64,000 nucleotides of DNA, from the NCBI RefSeq assembly GCF_003149185.1, contig NZ_QGDO01000008.1, forward strand, positions 186,001-250,000, given 5' to 3'. The position numbers and the translations under genes are program-made. Below are positions 51,729 to 61,371 of this stretch, piece by piece (within the stretch, counting starts at the first letter, position 1; every line of letters starts with the position of its first letter). The notes beneath the pieces were generated by a model. That model was not told the DNA's origin. It was given only the letters and a program-made list of their open reading frames with translations, and did no database searches. The stretch is from Sediminitomix flava. Lineage in GTDB: Bacteria > Bacteroidota > Bacteroidia > Cytophagales > Flammeovirgaceae.

Positions 51729-54700
51729 TTACATTTCACTAAATGTAAGCTTCTGCTTGATTTTACTGATCAACTCGTTTTTCGTTTTAGCACTCAATTC
51801 AAAGCTTTCTTTGTCTTGTCCACAACGAAGTTTCATGGAAAAAGAAATGCCCTCTTCACTTTCTGAATAAAACCCACTCACTTTACAGGCATTTGGATAT
51901 TTTTTGGTATTGAAGAAAACAATTGAAGTATCCTCTCCACGAGCAGCCAAGCCTTCTAGCTCTTTGTCGATAGCATCAGATAGTCCGAGATTATCTTCTC
52001 CCTCATCAAGGTTGATCACAGATGAGTAGACAAATACCCTTTTCGGTTGTGCCAAAGGAATCTTTCCTTTATCTGCATCTTCCAAAATACCGATATCAAA
52101 CGAACCTCCTTTGGGCATCAATAGTTGAGGTTGCTGGATTCCGCCCAATCCTTCTGCTAAAGTAGGTACAGTCTCTCTTGCATGATTCAAAACTGTAAAA
52201 ATGTCAATGTATTTATCTTCTTTAAGGGCTGCACCTTTCATGGCTTGCAAGATTGAATAAGTCAACAAGCCTTGCCCGTATAGACTCGCTTCATAAGAAA
52301 CCGCATCAGCTGCACAGCCCGAAATGATGTACATACCTGTTCGGTCTTTCATTCTGTCCATTGCCTTAAACTGCGATGCTTCAATGCTTCTTGAAGCCAC
52401 AAGATTGTCTACTGCTTTTCCAGAACCACAAGCATCAATGATCATCACTTGCTTTAGGGCAGCACTCATATTGATCCAATCTACCCACTCATTAGTACTG
52501 ATGGTACGCAAGTTTCTCACCTGTGGATCGTTGTAAGCATTTTTGTTAGAAGCAGTCGCATCAGAAGTTAAGTAATAGAAATCTCCATTTACACCTCCCC
52601 AAGTCACACCATGCCCCGACAGGTAAATCACGATCACATCTTTGTTGGTCGCTTTCTCACTGATCTCTTCAAAAGTTGCCTTGATATTACTTTTGGTCGG
52701 TGTAACCTCATCGGCAGAGGTCAGTGAATAAATGTGTGTTTGCTCTTTACCAAAGAGGTTTTCTGCCCCTAGCTCCATGGCTTTGGCTATGGCTTTTGCA
52801 TCTTTGACGGTATATTTCAAATTGATCTCTTCGTTGGCATACTCTCCTACTCCTACAACCACTCCGTAAAAATTCGGTTGTATTTTAGCTTCTTCTTCAA
52901 GGTTTAGGAATATTTCGATTTCTTCACCTTTTGTCTCCACAAAACCATCGGCAGAAGCCGCTTTTACAACAACTGTATTGTTGCCATTCTTCAAATACGG
53001 ATGATCTTTGAGAGTATATGAGATTTCTTGAACAGCAAGTGTGGTATCTATTTCACTGCCCCTTGTGTCATTAGCTACTTCTTTTCCATTAATGAAAATA
53101 GACACTTTTCCATAGCCACCATCTCGTTTTTGGAGCGTAATGGGAACTTTACCATTTTCTAGTTTACCAAGCATCACTTTAGGTGCAGACTTCACTTGAT
53201 TTAGGTTTCTCACATCGGGTAAGGCTTCTCCGCTCAGTACTCTTTTGGCAAGCTGTGGATACCAGTATCGGTCTTTTAGCTGTGAAAAAGCAATGACTTC
53301 GTTTCCCTTTGTCCAGTAAAGCTTGTCCATTATTTTAGGGTCAGCATCAAAAAGACCACTAGGGTGAATATCGACAGAACTATGGTTTTCATCATCCAAT
53401 TCTATTCGTCTAAAAAGGACTTTTTTGGTTTTGAGATTGGAGAAAGTCACACTTCCATCCATAGAGGTCGAAAAAATCAAGTCATTGTCTAGTAACTGAA
53501 GCTGTGTGACCTGTTGATCATGCGTCTCTAATGTGTGTGCTAATTTCAGATCTGAGGAGTTGATAAACCTTAGCTTTCCATCTGCACATCCTGCTATGAG
53601 AAGTCCATCGTTAGTCATTCTCAAATGTGTAATGGCTCCAGAGCTAAAGGCTTTGACTTCTGTTTTTTCATCCAATAAATCCCATTTAATGATCTGTCCA
53701 TTAGCCGTTCCGATAAACACATAACGGTGATCTGTACTAAACTCAATACAAGGGAAATAGCCATATTTCCCACCTGTATCAAGCATCTTTTGCTTGCTTC
53801 CATTTTCCATTGACCAAACAATGCATTCTCCCCAAGCCGTTGAAATTGCCAAATCTCCGAAGGCATTCATAGACCTTATGCCCGAGTCATGTCCTTTTAG
53901 GCTGTGGGTGATAGCTTGTTTTGTCGTATCCCACACTTTAATTCTGTGGTTTTCTCCCAGTAAGAAAATATACTGTCCTGTTGTGTCGGTCGTAAAGCTT
54001 TTAATCTCTTCTTTAAAACTATCGATTAATTCACCATTGGGTAATTTCCAAATTTTTACTTCCTTATCGTTTTTTGAGTGTGTAGCATAAAACAGATTAT
54101 CCTTAGTCATTACACTATTGGTAATACGAGTATTGTGCGCATTATTTTTTTCTAGTACCAGCTTTTGGTTCTGATCTAAAATTTGGAAGTGCTGATTATC
54201 TACTATTGCTGTGTATGTTGAACCAGTTGTGATGGTTTCTTCTAAATCCCAAGCCCAAGATTCACTTGAAAGTGCATTTCCTTCCAGAGCTGTGTAAGGT
54301 TGATCAAGTCGATATGATTTGAATCGGTTATTGGTGGTATTGATGGTAAAAATATTGCCTGTGGCAGAAGCATTTCCAATTCCTGTTACATTCCCTCTGA
54401 ATTCTTTGACTTTTTTGCCTGTGCTTACTTGAAATATTTCAGTTCTCATGACTTTATTCTCTTCGTAGACAAGCGCAAAGAGGTCATCCGAAATAAAATT
54501 ATATTTTTTGAAATTATCGTTTAGCGTTATTTCTAATAATTCTTCTCCTGTACGATTGAGGACTTGTATGTGTCGAGCATTTCTAATCAAAAACAAAGAT
54601 GCAGAAGGGTTTACTTGATATTCCCCATATTTTTCTGTCAGTTTTACTTCATGGGCTAATGCTCCATTTTCTAGGTTATAGATTTTGACCTTGTTAAAAT

Positions 54701-55385
54701 CAGTCCCATCATGATCGAGAATATATTTGCCCTCTTTGTCTGTACAAAGGCTAGGATACATAGAAGAAGAAGTGCTTTTTGCCGCTGGCTTTGAGAAGGG
54801 GTATAATACTTTTTCTTTGAATTCCCCTGTCTCGACATCAAATTTGAGTGATAGTTTCTTCGTCTTGTCGTAAGCGTAAATACTCTTGAAATCAGGAGAA
54901 AATGCTAAATAGTCATAACCGAAATATCCATGCTCAAATGTGCGGATTACTTTTTCTGATTTTAGATCAATCAGCACTATTGAACCTGTGCCAGACACAA
55001 GGAGTTGACTTCCATCTTCATTGAATTTGATGTCATTAGCAGCATTAAAAGGGAGGGATAGCGTTTGTTTCAATACACCTGTACGGAGATCATATAATCG
55101 GATTCCTTCCGTTAGTTCATCAATAGCAATTGTTGATGAAGAAGGATCAAAATCAAAAACCTCAACCCAATTGCTACTCGAAAAGGTATATAATAGTTTT
55201 TCGCTTTTCCAGTCCCAAAGCTTACAGGTATTATCGTATGAACCCGTTGCCAAATATTGTTTGTTTGGACTTAAAATCAACTTTGTAATTCTATTTGTAT
55301 GTGCACTTGATATACCCAGTTTGACTTCTTGTGAAGAAGCCTCCAAGCAACACAACAATAAAATAGATAGTAATAAACTTCTCAT
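51729..55385 (-). CDS. WD40-repeat protein fused to a caspase-like (C14) domain
   Basis: 1218 aa from the ATG at 55385, which opens a clear signal peptide (MRSLLLSILLLCCLEASSQ); an upstream in-frame ATG adds seven residues. Residues ~20-690 are WD40-type propeller blades (TRITKLILSPNKQYLATGSY, CKLWDWKSEKLLYTF, HTLETHDQQVTQLQL). A linker with an Ig-like domain (~740-840) follows. The C14 caspase fold then begins VVVGVGEYANEEINLKYTVKDAKAIA, with catalytic His ~931 (IVIYLSGHGVTWGG) and Cys ~992 (VMIIDACGSGKAV). A small C-terminal domain (YPNACKVSGFYSESEEG) ends it. Such WD40-caspase fusions occur in Bacteroidota and cyanobacteria. The signal peptide places the protease outside the cytoplasm. Substrate unknown. 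Confidence 0.9.
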   Translation of the reverse strand: MRSLLLSILLLCCLEASSQEVKLGISSAHTNRITKLILSPNKQYLATGSYDNTCKLWDWKSEKLLYTFSSSNWVEVFDFDPSSSTIAIDELTEGIRLYDLRTGVLKQTLSLPFNAANDIKFNEDGSQLLVSGTGSIVLIDLKSEKVIRTFEHGYFGYDYLAFSPDFKSIYAYDKTKKLSLKFDVETGEFKEKVLYPFSKPAAKSTSSSMYPSLCTDKEGKYILDHDGTDFNKVKIYNLENGALAHEVKLTEKYGEYQVNPSASLFLIRNARHIQVLNRTGEELLEITLNDNFKKYNFISDDLFALVYEENKVMRTEIFQVSTGKKVKEFRGNVTGIGNASATGNIFTINTTNNRFKSYRLDQPYTALEGNALSSESWAWDLEETITTGSTYTAIVDNQHFQILDQNQKLVLEKNNAHNTRITNSVMTKDNLFYATHSKNDKEVKIWKLPNGELIDSFKEEIKSFTTDTTGQYIFLLGENHRIKVWDTTKQAITHSLKGHDSGIRSMNAFGDLAISTAWGECIVWSMENGSKQKMLDTGGKYGYFPCIEFSTDHRYVFIGTANGQIIKWDLLDEKTEVKAFSSGAITHLRMTNDGLLIAGCADGKLRFINSSDLKLAHTLETHDQQVTQLQLLDNDLIFSTSMDGSVTFSNLKTKKVLFRRIELDDENHSSVDIHPSGLFDADPKIMDKLYWTKGNEVIAFSQLKDRYWYPQLAKRVLSGEALPDVRNLNQVKSAPKVMLGKLENGKVPITLQKRDGGYGKVSIFINGKEVANDTRGSEIDTTLAVQEISYTLKDHPYLKNGNNTVVVKAASADGFVETKGEEIEIFLNLEEEAKIQPNFYGVVVGVGEYANEEINLKYTVKDAKAIAKAMELGAENLFGKEQTHIYSLTSADEVTPTKSNIKATFEEISEKATNKDVIVIYLSGHGVTWGGVNGDFYYLTSDATASNKNAYNDPQVRNLRTISTNEWVDWINMSAALKQVMIIDACGSGKAVDNLVASRSIEASQFKAMDRMKDRTGMYIISGCAADAVSYEASLYGQGLLTYSILQAMKGAALKEDKYIDIFTVLNHARETVPTLAEGLGGIQQPQLLMPKGGSFDIGILEDADKGKIPLAQPKRVFVYSSVINLDEGEDNLGLSDAIDKELEGLAARGEDTSIVFFNTKKYPNACKVSGFYSESEEGISFSMKLRCGQDKESFELSAKTKNELISKIKQKLTFSEM

Positions 55386-55613
55386 AGTGGTATAGTCAAA
55401 AAACATAAACTCATGTTTTAGATATGTGATGAGTGATATTGAATAAACGCGAACATACTACTATCTATTTTTATAATTATTAGTTTTTAGACAAAAAAGG
55501 AATTTTTTAGAGTATTTGGAGTATCTACTTTTAGTGTACTGAAATGTTGATCTTGCTAAATTTGAGTAGGTTTGGAGTTGCTACTCCACTGCAATTTAAA
55601 GGTTTTGGTGTTT

Positions 55614-55850
55614 TCACCATTTCTTGATCGATAAACAGCCTATCCAAGACAAACTCACATTCGTTGATCTGGCTATTCCTCGCTGACTAACCCTTTCTAA
55701 AAGTAAGCGTATGATAATTGCTTTGGCTTCTTCGCTTGCATGATGGTTATTTTGCTCTACAAATTGCCTTATGCAGCTTTTATATTTTTGCTTTTTATTG
55801 GTATAAATTAAACCATTTTTGACAATATCATTTTTAATACAATTTGGACA
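55614..55850 (-). pseudogene. Remnant of IS1-family InsA (transposase N-terminal protein)
   Basis: 78 codons without a start: CPNCIKNDIVKNGLIY ... KYKSCIRQFVEQNNHH ... AKAIIIRLLLERVSQRGIAR ... VSLSWIG, ending in TGA at 55614. The zinc-ribbon start (CPxC), the CxRQFV segment and the LLLERxSxRGIARxxxVSxxWL helix-turn-helix are hallmarks of IS1 InsA-type proteins. The second zinc Cys of the CxxC pair is lost and no InsB frame follows. It is a decayed insertion sequence. Confidence 0.8.
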
Positions 55851-56036
55851 AAAAAGAATATTTAGAATTAGGAATAGTAAATTCGTTTTCTATTCTAAAT
55901 TCATTACAAATTTAATGAACTTGAGAAGGATAGCTTAAAATTGTATCCTTTTAGGTTGCTACTCCACTACTCCATTTCTTAGAGTCTAAATTAATCTTTA
56001 AAACATAACCTTAATACTTAAAGTATAAAAGATTAA

Positions 56037-56065
56037 AAGTCTACCACCTATACGGTAGCAGACTT
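56037..56065 (-). terminator. Probable terminator of the 56-62 kb cluster
   Basis: On the minus strand, AAGT..CTACC pairs with GGTAG..ACTT (3-nt bulge) and is followed by TTTTAATCTTTT. It lies 32 nt after the stop of the DCC-family gene. Confidence 0.65.
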
Positions 56066-56096
56066 ATCAAACACAGATTATACCTAATATGAACGG

Positions 56097-56477
56097 TTAG
56101 AAAACTTTTCTCGGAGTTATTATACATTGATCATCGCAACCCATTGGGATGATCTTTCTTTTCAGAGCCAATTCGGTGTACAAATAATCTCCGAGTTTAC
56201 TTCTTTTTAAAAATGCTAAGAAAGGAACAAATAACCATAGACTCGGAACTCTTAAGAAAATAAAGAATATAGAATCAAAACCATAATAGACTTTATCTTC
56301 TATTACTGAAGCCATTTGTTTCAAAGCTTTCCCTTGGTCTATTTTTGAGGCAAACTCATTGGGTAAAGGTGCTCTAATTCTAATAAAGACAATGGCCTTT
56401 CTGCGATCAATTTTCTTTACCCATGTGGCAAAACGAGTACAATTCGGACACCAATTGTCATAGAATACATACATCAT
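56097..56477 (-). CDS. DCC-family thiol-disulfide oxidoreductase (DUF393)
   Basis: 126 aa. It begins MMYVFYDNWCPNCTRFATWV, the defining D-x-x-C-P-x-C motif of DCC proteins, in a thioredoxin-like fold with a central hydrophobic segment (SLWLFVPFLAFL). A second Cys pair lies near the C-terminus (GCDDQC). DCC genes are often neighbours of, or fused to, HTTM membrane proteins, and here the gene follows one after 3 nt. It probably transfers electrons to or from thiols of a membrane or secreted substrate. The Cys-x-Cys peptides encoded upstream are an attractive candidate (inference). Confidence 0.85.
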   Translation of the reverse strand: MMYVFYDNWCPNCTRFATWVKKIDRRKAIVFIRIRAPLPNEFASKIDQGKALKQMASVIEDKVYYGFDSIFFIFLRVPSLWLFVPFLAFLKRSKLGDYLYTELALKRKIIPMGCDDQCIITPRKVF

Positions 56478-56480
56478 CTT

Positions 56481-57389
56481 TTAGTTTTTGCTAAGACTTT
56501 TCTTCTGTAAAAGCGCACTTATTTTCCATATATATTTACTTACATCCTCTTTTAAAATGTAACCAAAGCAAATAATATTGAAGATGATCATTGTGAATCC
56601 GAAAAAGTGAAGCTGCATGGCCAAAGCGATAAATACATGCATCAAGATCACTAAAATAAGTGTGATTTTTCGGATTCGCTTATAATAGATCAGCACCGGA
56701 TACAGTAATTCTAGAAATACAACACTTAGGGCTATTAATGCAAATATCATTGGATAATCATAAAGCTGGTTGCTGATAGATTGTATAAAATCTGTTCCCA
56801 TTATATTTACCGAACTCCAAACTGCATTTCCATCAATCCAGTCGGTTCCTAATGCTTTACCCAAACCTGCAAAAAAGTAAACAATGCATAAATGAATCTG
56901 CAAGAAACGTATCATCGCTGTATAATATCGCTGATGAAACGAAAAATAATCAATGGCATGAATACCTATGTTCACTAAGAGTAAGAAATTAATGAAGAAG
57001 TCGACCCCATAATTATACAACTCTAGAGTACTGACAAGCATGTAATTAAGCACCCACACGATTATGGCACTATAAAACGGCTTTACATTCAGCAAACTAA
57101 GCACAATTGCACCCACATAAATAGCCAACAACATCTTAAATATTAAAAATGCTTCGATACCGAATTTAGAGAAAAATGTATATAGATTAAATACACTGAA
57201 CTGATACCAATTTGTCATTTCATGAATAACTTCTGCACGTATTAATGCTGATGGTCCTATCATTTTGGCAATGTCTGTGGAGATCAAAATCAACTGAAGC
57301 AAAGCCAATACACCAATCATGTTTTTAACAATATGAATAGGTAGAAATGCCTTATTCTCTTGAAAGAAAAATTTATCTATACGGTTCAT
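56481..57389 (-). CDS. HTTM-domain (vitamin-K-carboxylase/SdpB-like) multipass membrane protein
   Basis: 302 aa with about eight hydrophobic segments. The HTTM signature is RFLQIHLCIVYFFAGLGKAL followed by GTDWIDGNAVWSSVN, with the later LELLYPVLIYY. HTTM proteins include the membrane part of vitamin-K-dependent gamma-carboxylases and SdpB, the maturation protein for the B. subtilis toxin peptide SdpC. At 302 aa it is the short SdpB-like form without an extra periplasmic carboxylase domain. Its ATG overlaps the stop of the upstream gene (ATGA), and the DCC gene follows 3 nt later, so the three genes are translationally coupled. Confidence 0.85.
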   Translation of the reverse strand: MNRIDKFFFQENKAFLPIHIVKNMIGVLALLQLILISTDIAKMIGPSALIRAEVIHEMTNWYQFSVFNLYTFFSKFGIEAFLIFKMLLAIYVGAIVLSLLNVKPFYSAIIVWVLNYMLVSTLELYNYGVDFFINFLLLVNIGIHAIDYFSFHQRYYTAMIRFLQIHLCIVYFFAGLGKALGTDWIDGNAVWSSVNIMGTDFIQSISNQLYDYPMIFALIALSVVFLELLYPVLIYYKRIRKITLILVILMHVFIALAMQLHFFGFTMIIFNIICFGYILKEDVSKYIWKISALLQKKSLSKN

Positions 57390-57946
57390 TTTTTGACAAT
57401 TTTATGGGTGAAAAACTCATCATACTCTACTTTATTCTCGGCTCTCAGACGATCATTTGTTCTTGATTTTACAATCAGATTCACTTCCTCTACATCAGTA
57501 TATTTATTTAAGTAGAAATTTGAAATCGATTTGAGTACCTCGTCTTTCATCTTATTATTGATGATAAATTTTACGAAATGGGCACTAAAAGTATATGTTT
57601 TGGGTACAGACTCAAAGCCATCTAAGGGAAAAGCTAACTCATTACCGTCTTGGTCATAGAAGTGCAAATCTTGGCTGAAGCTATATAGATTAGGCGAAAA
57701 GAATGCAAAACCTTTAGTGGTTGAATTAAGCGTGGTATAAAATCTCAAGAAATCTGTAAAATGCTCATTAAATTCACTATTCTTCACTGTTTCTATCACA
57801 AACTTTCCTACTGGATTAATATGAGCTGCAGTTTCCTCATGTTCTAAAAATTTGTGATACGAACCAAATAAGTGAATATTATGAATACTTATAATTGAAA
57901 AATGAGCAAAGAATATGAAGAGAAGAATCTTTTTAGCATTCAACAT
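57386..57946 (-). CDS. Membrane-anchored partner protein of the HTTM gene (FFSPN motif; SdpA-like candidate)
   Basis: 186 aa. An N-terminal membrane anchor (KKILLFIFFAHFSIISI) precedes a soluble domain with GFAFFSPNLYSFSQDLHFYD and a basic C-terminus. Small proteins with a (Y/G)xFFxPN segment followed by a dG-containing strand are frequent partners of HTTM genes, and SdpA of the SdpABC system has a similar WGFFTK-type motif. The resemblance is weak, so SdpA-like is a hypothesis. It overlaps the HTTM gene by 4 nt, which argues for a stoichiometric complex. Confidence 0.7.
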   Translation of the reverse strand: MLNAKKILLFIFFAHFSIISIHNIHLFGSYHKFLEHEETAAHINPVGKFVIETVKNSEFNEHFTDFLRFYTTLNSTTKGFAFFSPNLYSFSQDLHFYDQDGNELAFPLDGFESVPKTYTFSAHFVKFIINNKMKDEVLKSISNFYLNKYTDVEEVNLIVKSRTNDRLRAENKVEYDEFFTHKIVKK

Positions 57947-58044
57947 AATGGAAAGATTTGAGTGAAATATTGATAAAAGAAAAATACATTTCTTAGGAAG
58001 GATAAAATGGAGATGCCATCTTCAGGCATCTCCATTACCTTTGG

Positions 58045-58746
58045 CTATTGGTTTTCGATTGCTTTTCTGAAGTTATCTTTCTTCGCTAAAATCTCATTGA
58101 TCGAAATATATTTCTGCTGATCCGAGATATAGTCTGCCGGTGTAACTGTAGCCCCCTCTGACACTTTCTTGATTTTGGTCACAAAGATTCTTTCAAAGCC
58201 TGTATCTACTTCCATGATCAATCCTGGCAAACCATTGTAAAAAGAAGGTCCACAAGAGATGGGCAATTTTGGCGTATACCAAGCAATTATGTTATTGTTG
58301 GTAACGGCTTTAATACATTCGTAACCACCAATCATTCTTTTTTCTGAAGTGATTTCCCAGTTTAGGCTATTCACTTTATTCTTATAATTGATTTCTTTCC
58401 CTATAAAATACTCTTTTCCAATCACTTCCTCTCCTACTTTAAAGGTGTATTCGGTATATCCTGCGGCACTCACATTGTTAGGGTTGGCTATCGTATCTAG
58501 TACGTAAGAATAGTCGCCATTTGAAGGGTTAAAGGTAAGTGTACTTTGGCAGTCATAGGCCTCCATAGATCTTAATAATTCGGCTTTTTCGTTTGGGTTT
58601 GATACCTGCCCCTCTAATACAGAAACAATAAAGCTAGACATACATGAAGTGGAGTAATTAACTTCGATGAGCTCTGTGTTATTTTGTGCAAATAAATGAG
58701 AGCTAAAGCTTAATAGTAATGCGGTCAGTAATAATTTTACGTTCAT
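58045..58746 (-). CDS. GLPGLI-family secreted protein
   Basis: 233 aa with a signal peptide (to ...HLFAQ). It carries the family-defining motif in PSFYNGLPGLIMEVD, preceded by ITSEKRMIGGYECIKAV and IAWYTPKLPISCGP. GLPGLI proteins are Bacteroidota-specific, exported, of unknown function, and usually sit beside carboxypeptidase-regulatory/TonB-receptor-like outer-membrane proteins, as here (32 nt downstream of the barrel gene). Its leader contains a 20-bp tandem duplication (58745-58784). Four Cys residues are present. Confidence 0.92.
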   Translation of the reverse strand: MNVKLLLTALLLSFSSHLFAQNNTELIEVNYSTSCMSSFIVSVLEGQVSNPNEKAELLRSMEAYDCQSTLTFNPSNGDYSYVLDTIANPNNVSAAGYTEYTFKVGEEVIGKEYFIGKEINYKNKVNSLNWEITSEKRMIGGYECIKAVTNNNIIAWYTPKLPISCGPSFYNGLPGLIMEVDTGFERIFVTKIKKVSEGATVTPADYISDQQKYISINEILAKKDNFRKAIENQ

Positions 58747-58778
58747 GGTATAAAGTGTTTTAAAATGGTATAAAGTGT

Positions 58779-61325
58779 TTAAAATTTTAATTTCAGATTC
58801 AGAACCAAATAGCTTAATGAAAGGGTATTTATGCGTGAAATGAGCATTCCATTCTGGAAGTTCAGACTCGAGTTATAGGCCTGATTGTCTATTAAATTGA
58901 ATAGCTCGCCGAGTCTTTTTCCTTGAAATCCGATCGCATAATTTTTGGTTTCATATAGAAAGTTTAAATCTATATTGAAACGCTTATAGCGTTGCTCATC
59001 AATGCTATTTAGATCGTGTTTTAGGACTAAGTTTGAGCTTATCTTTTTATGCTTATAGATTAGCTCAAAAGCTTGATTTATATTCTGTATTTTCTGCTGC
59101 AGCTCTCCAGTAGTGTAATTTTCTCTTAGATAGCCCAAATTGTATTTAAAATTGAATCGGTTTCTGGTAATGGTTTTCAATCCCAGATTCCCCGACAGAG
59201 AGATATTTTCTATTTGTTCTCCCTTACCTAAATCGATCTTCGTTTCGGAAACTTGAGGGCTTACACTAAACTTAATCGGGTAATTGATTTTGGTCAGTAA
59301 GTTCTGAGCATATCTTAGTTTTAAACTGTTCTGGGTATACGAATTGGCTAAAACATAAGCTAATTCATTGAGGCCCTCTCTTTGTACCAGAAAATCTTGT
59401 ACTATAAAGTCATTTTGCCTGTTATGGCTGATTCTGGCATAAAAGGATATACCTTCAAACAGATCATTGTAATTGTAACTCAGAGAGCTATTATAATTGG
59501 TATTGACCATAGTGCTAAGCGATGCATCTCCCACAATCAAGTTATTGTAGATGTCTAAAGTGCTTACGCCATATTTGATATCGTTGAGTTGATAGCCTTT
59601 ATTAGCTGAAAAATAAATACTGTGTAATCTAGTTTTATAACTCAATGAAAGATCAATTGGATATAGCCTTTTGGTCTGCGTTAGCTCTGCAATGTCGTTT
59701 TGCAGCTGGTCATAACCTATGTTGAAATAGTAATTTAGATGCTCTCTTATTTTTTCGCCATAAATCCTATAATTCAAACTATATTTATTAGTCTTTCGCT
59801 CCAATTTATTCGTAAATAGCGGTTCAAAAACCTTGTCTTGTTTTTCCATAAAAGAAAAAATCAAGTCTGATTTGGCATATATACTAAAGTTGGTTTTTAA
59901 TGCTGTTTTTGTTCGAAAATAGGCTCCGCTATATTCAATTTGCTGCTCTCTGGGCTGATTGATCACATTTATTTCATCAGCCTCCTGATTGATTGAAACT
60001 TCTGTACTTATAATCATATGTCGGTAAAGCTTCTTGGCCCATTCTAAGTTGTTGTGCATTGCCTTTACCTTACTGACTTGAGTAATTTGAGTATTTAATG
60101 TATCTGCAGTTACTTCGTCTTCGAAAATAATAAGCTCATTGTTGCTCTTATATTCGCGCTCGCTTAAGGTATAGAATAGCTTATATTTTAGAATAGAGCT
60201 TGCCGAAAACTTATAAGCCAGTTCTGTATTTCCGACAGCTACTTTTCCTTGCTGTCCAAACCTATTATTCTTTGATAGAATACGATTATTCTCTAAATCT
60301 GAATAGCCTTCAGCGGTTGTGTAGGTTCTTTCTGGAAATATAAAATACAGGCTTGTTGAAACCCTGAACCTGCTTTTTTGCAGACGATAGGTCGCATTGC
60401 TTACCGAGTTGAAATTCTTCAGGTAGTTGTCATTGGTTTGAAACAAACCACTCAATGCTTTCTTCTGATAATCTGAAAATGCTTCTGCATTTTTCACGCT
60501 AGATTGTAATCCGCTCGCACTGATATTGGCTTGGCCTAAATTGTTGGTATTACTTAATACAAAGCCATTTGAATAGCCACTGAATAGAAAGTAATTTAGA
60601 TCAAGCCCATATTTTTCTTTCAAACCGCCTCGTCCATCTAACTCTCCAGACTTTATATTTTTTAGACTTTCTTTTGTATCAACGTTTAAGATCGTCTCTT
60701 TTGACTCATTGAAGTTTAAGCTAAAGTTGTCGTCATAATTATTGACTACACTAATATTTTCAATAATATTATTCTTGATAGAATTTAAGGCTATTTTGTT
60801 CTGATTATCAAAAGAGGGTTTTCCATTTATCAATACTTTCTTGATATCTTTCCCTTTATAAATAATAGAGCCTTCTTTGTCTACACTAAAATTGGGAATT
60901 TTATCCAGTATTTCGCCTAGATTATCATTTTCATTCAAATGAAGATCTGCGATATTAAGAATGGTTGTATCTTCTTCTATATTATTTCGGATCACAACCT
61001 CTTTTAATTCAAAAGCTTTTTCTTCCAATACAATCGTCAAGCTCTTGTAATTTTTTGCACTAAGCTTAAGTAATCTTGAATGATAAGATAAATGACTCAG
61101 CTCTAGGTAAACAGGAAATTGTTTAGGTTTATCAATTTTAAATTCCCCTCCTGTATCAGTAATCGCATAGGTATTCGAATTGTTGAATAAAGAATCTTTT
61201 ACGATTACATTTACCCCTTTTATAGGCTGACCCTCTGTATCTTTCACTATACCTGTAATAGATTGAGTATAAGCTTTCAAAGTATAGATGGTCAAGATCA
61301 ATAGCATAAAAAATCCCTTCTTCAT
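58779..61325 (-). CDS. Outer-membrane TonB-receptor-like beta-barrel with carboxypeptidase-regulatory N-terminus
   Basis: 848 aa from the ATG at 61325 (one codon earlier is a GTG). Signal peptide (to ...KAYTQ). A carboxypeptidase-regulatory-like domain follows (SITGIVKDTEGQPIKGVNVI ... LELSHLSYHSRLLKL). A plug-like region (ADLHLNENDNLGEILDKIP, INGKPSFDN) precedes a ~600-residue barrel with alternating aromatic strands. It has no SusD partner and pairs with GLPGLI, the usual arrangement for this receptor type. It lies 104 nt downstream of the tandem peptide genes and may be the exporter, receptor or anchor for those peptides (inference). Confidence 0.88.
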   Translation of the reverse strand: MKKGFFMLLILTIYTLKAYTQSITGIVKDTEGQPIKGVNVIVKDSLFNNSNTYAITDTGGEFKIDKPKQFPVYLELSHLSYHSRLLKLSAKNYKSLTIVLEEKAFELKEVVIRNNIEEDTTILNIADLHLNENDNLGEILDKIPNFSVDKEGSIIYKGKDIKKVLINGKPSFDNQNKIALNSIKNNIIENISVVNNYDDNFSLNFNESKETILNVDTKESLKNIKSGELDGRGGLKEKYGLDLNYFLFSGYSNGFVLSNTNNLGQANISASGLQSSVKNAEAFSDYQKKALSGLFQTNDNYLKNFNSVSNATYRLQKSRFRVSTSLYFIFPERTYTTAEGYSDLENNRILSKNNRFGQQGKVAVGNTELAYKFSASSILKYKLFYTLSEREYKSNNELIIFEDEVTADTLNTQITQVSKVKAMHNNLEWAKKLYRHMIISTEVSINQEADEINVINQPREQQIEYSGAYFRTKTALKTNFSIYAKSDLIFSFMEKQDKVFEPLFTNKLERKTNKYSLNYRIYGEKIREHLNYYFNIGYDQLQNDIAELTQTKRLYPIDLSLSYKTRLHSIYFSANKGYQLNDIKYGVSTLDIYNNLIVGDASLSTMVNTNYNSSLSYNYNDLFEGISFYARISHNRQNDFIVQDFLVQREGLNELAYVLANSYTQNSLKLRYAQNLLTKINYPIKFSVSPQVSETKIDLGKGEQIENISLSGNLGLKTITRNRFNFKYNLGYLRENYTTGELQQKIQNINQAFELIYKHKKISSNLVLKHDLNSIDEQRYKRFNIDLNFLYETKNYAIGFQGKRLGELFNLIDNQAYNSSLNFQNGMLISRINTLSLSYLVLNLKLKF

Positions 61326-61371
61326 CACTTTATCAATTAAATGGAATCAATATCAAAACATAAACAACTAC

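Larger units (their letters stand above)
55407..56096. other. Gene-free region with an IS1-type remnant
   Basis: 690 bp without an intact gene. It contains the InsA fragment (55614-55850), 14-bp direct repeats GTTGCTACTCCACT at 55577-55590 and 55955-55968 flanking it, and the terminator of the 56097 cluster. Confidence 0.7.

Noticed and set aside
58779-61325. SusC-type receptor of a polysaccharide utilisation locus
   Set aside because: No SusD follows, the partner is a GLPGLI protein, and the gene is far from the glycoside hydrolases.
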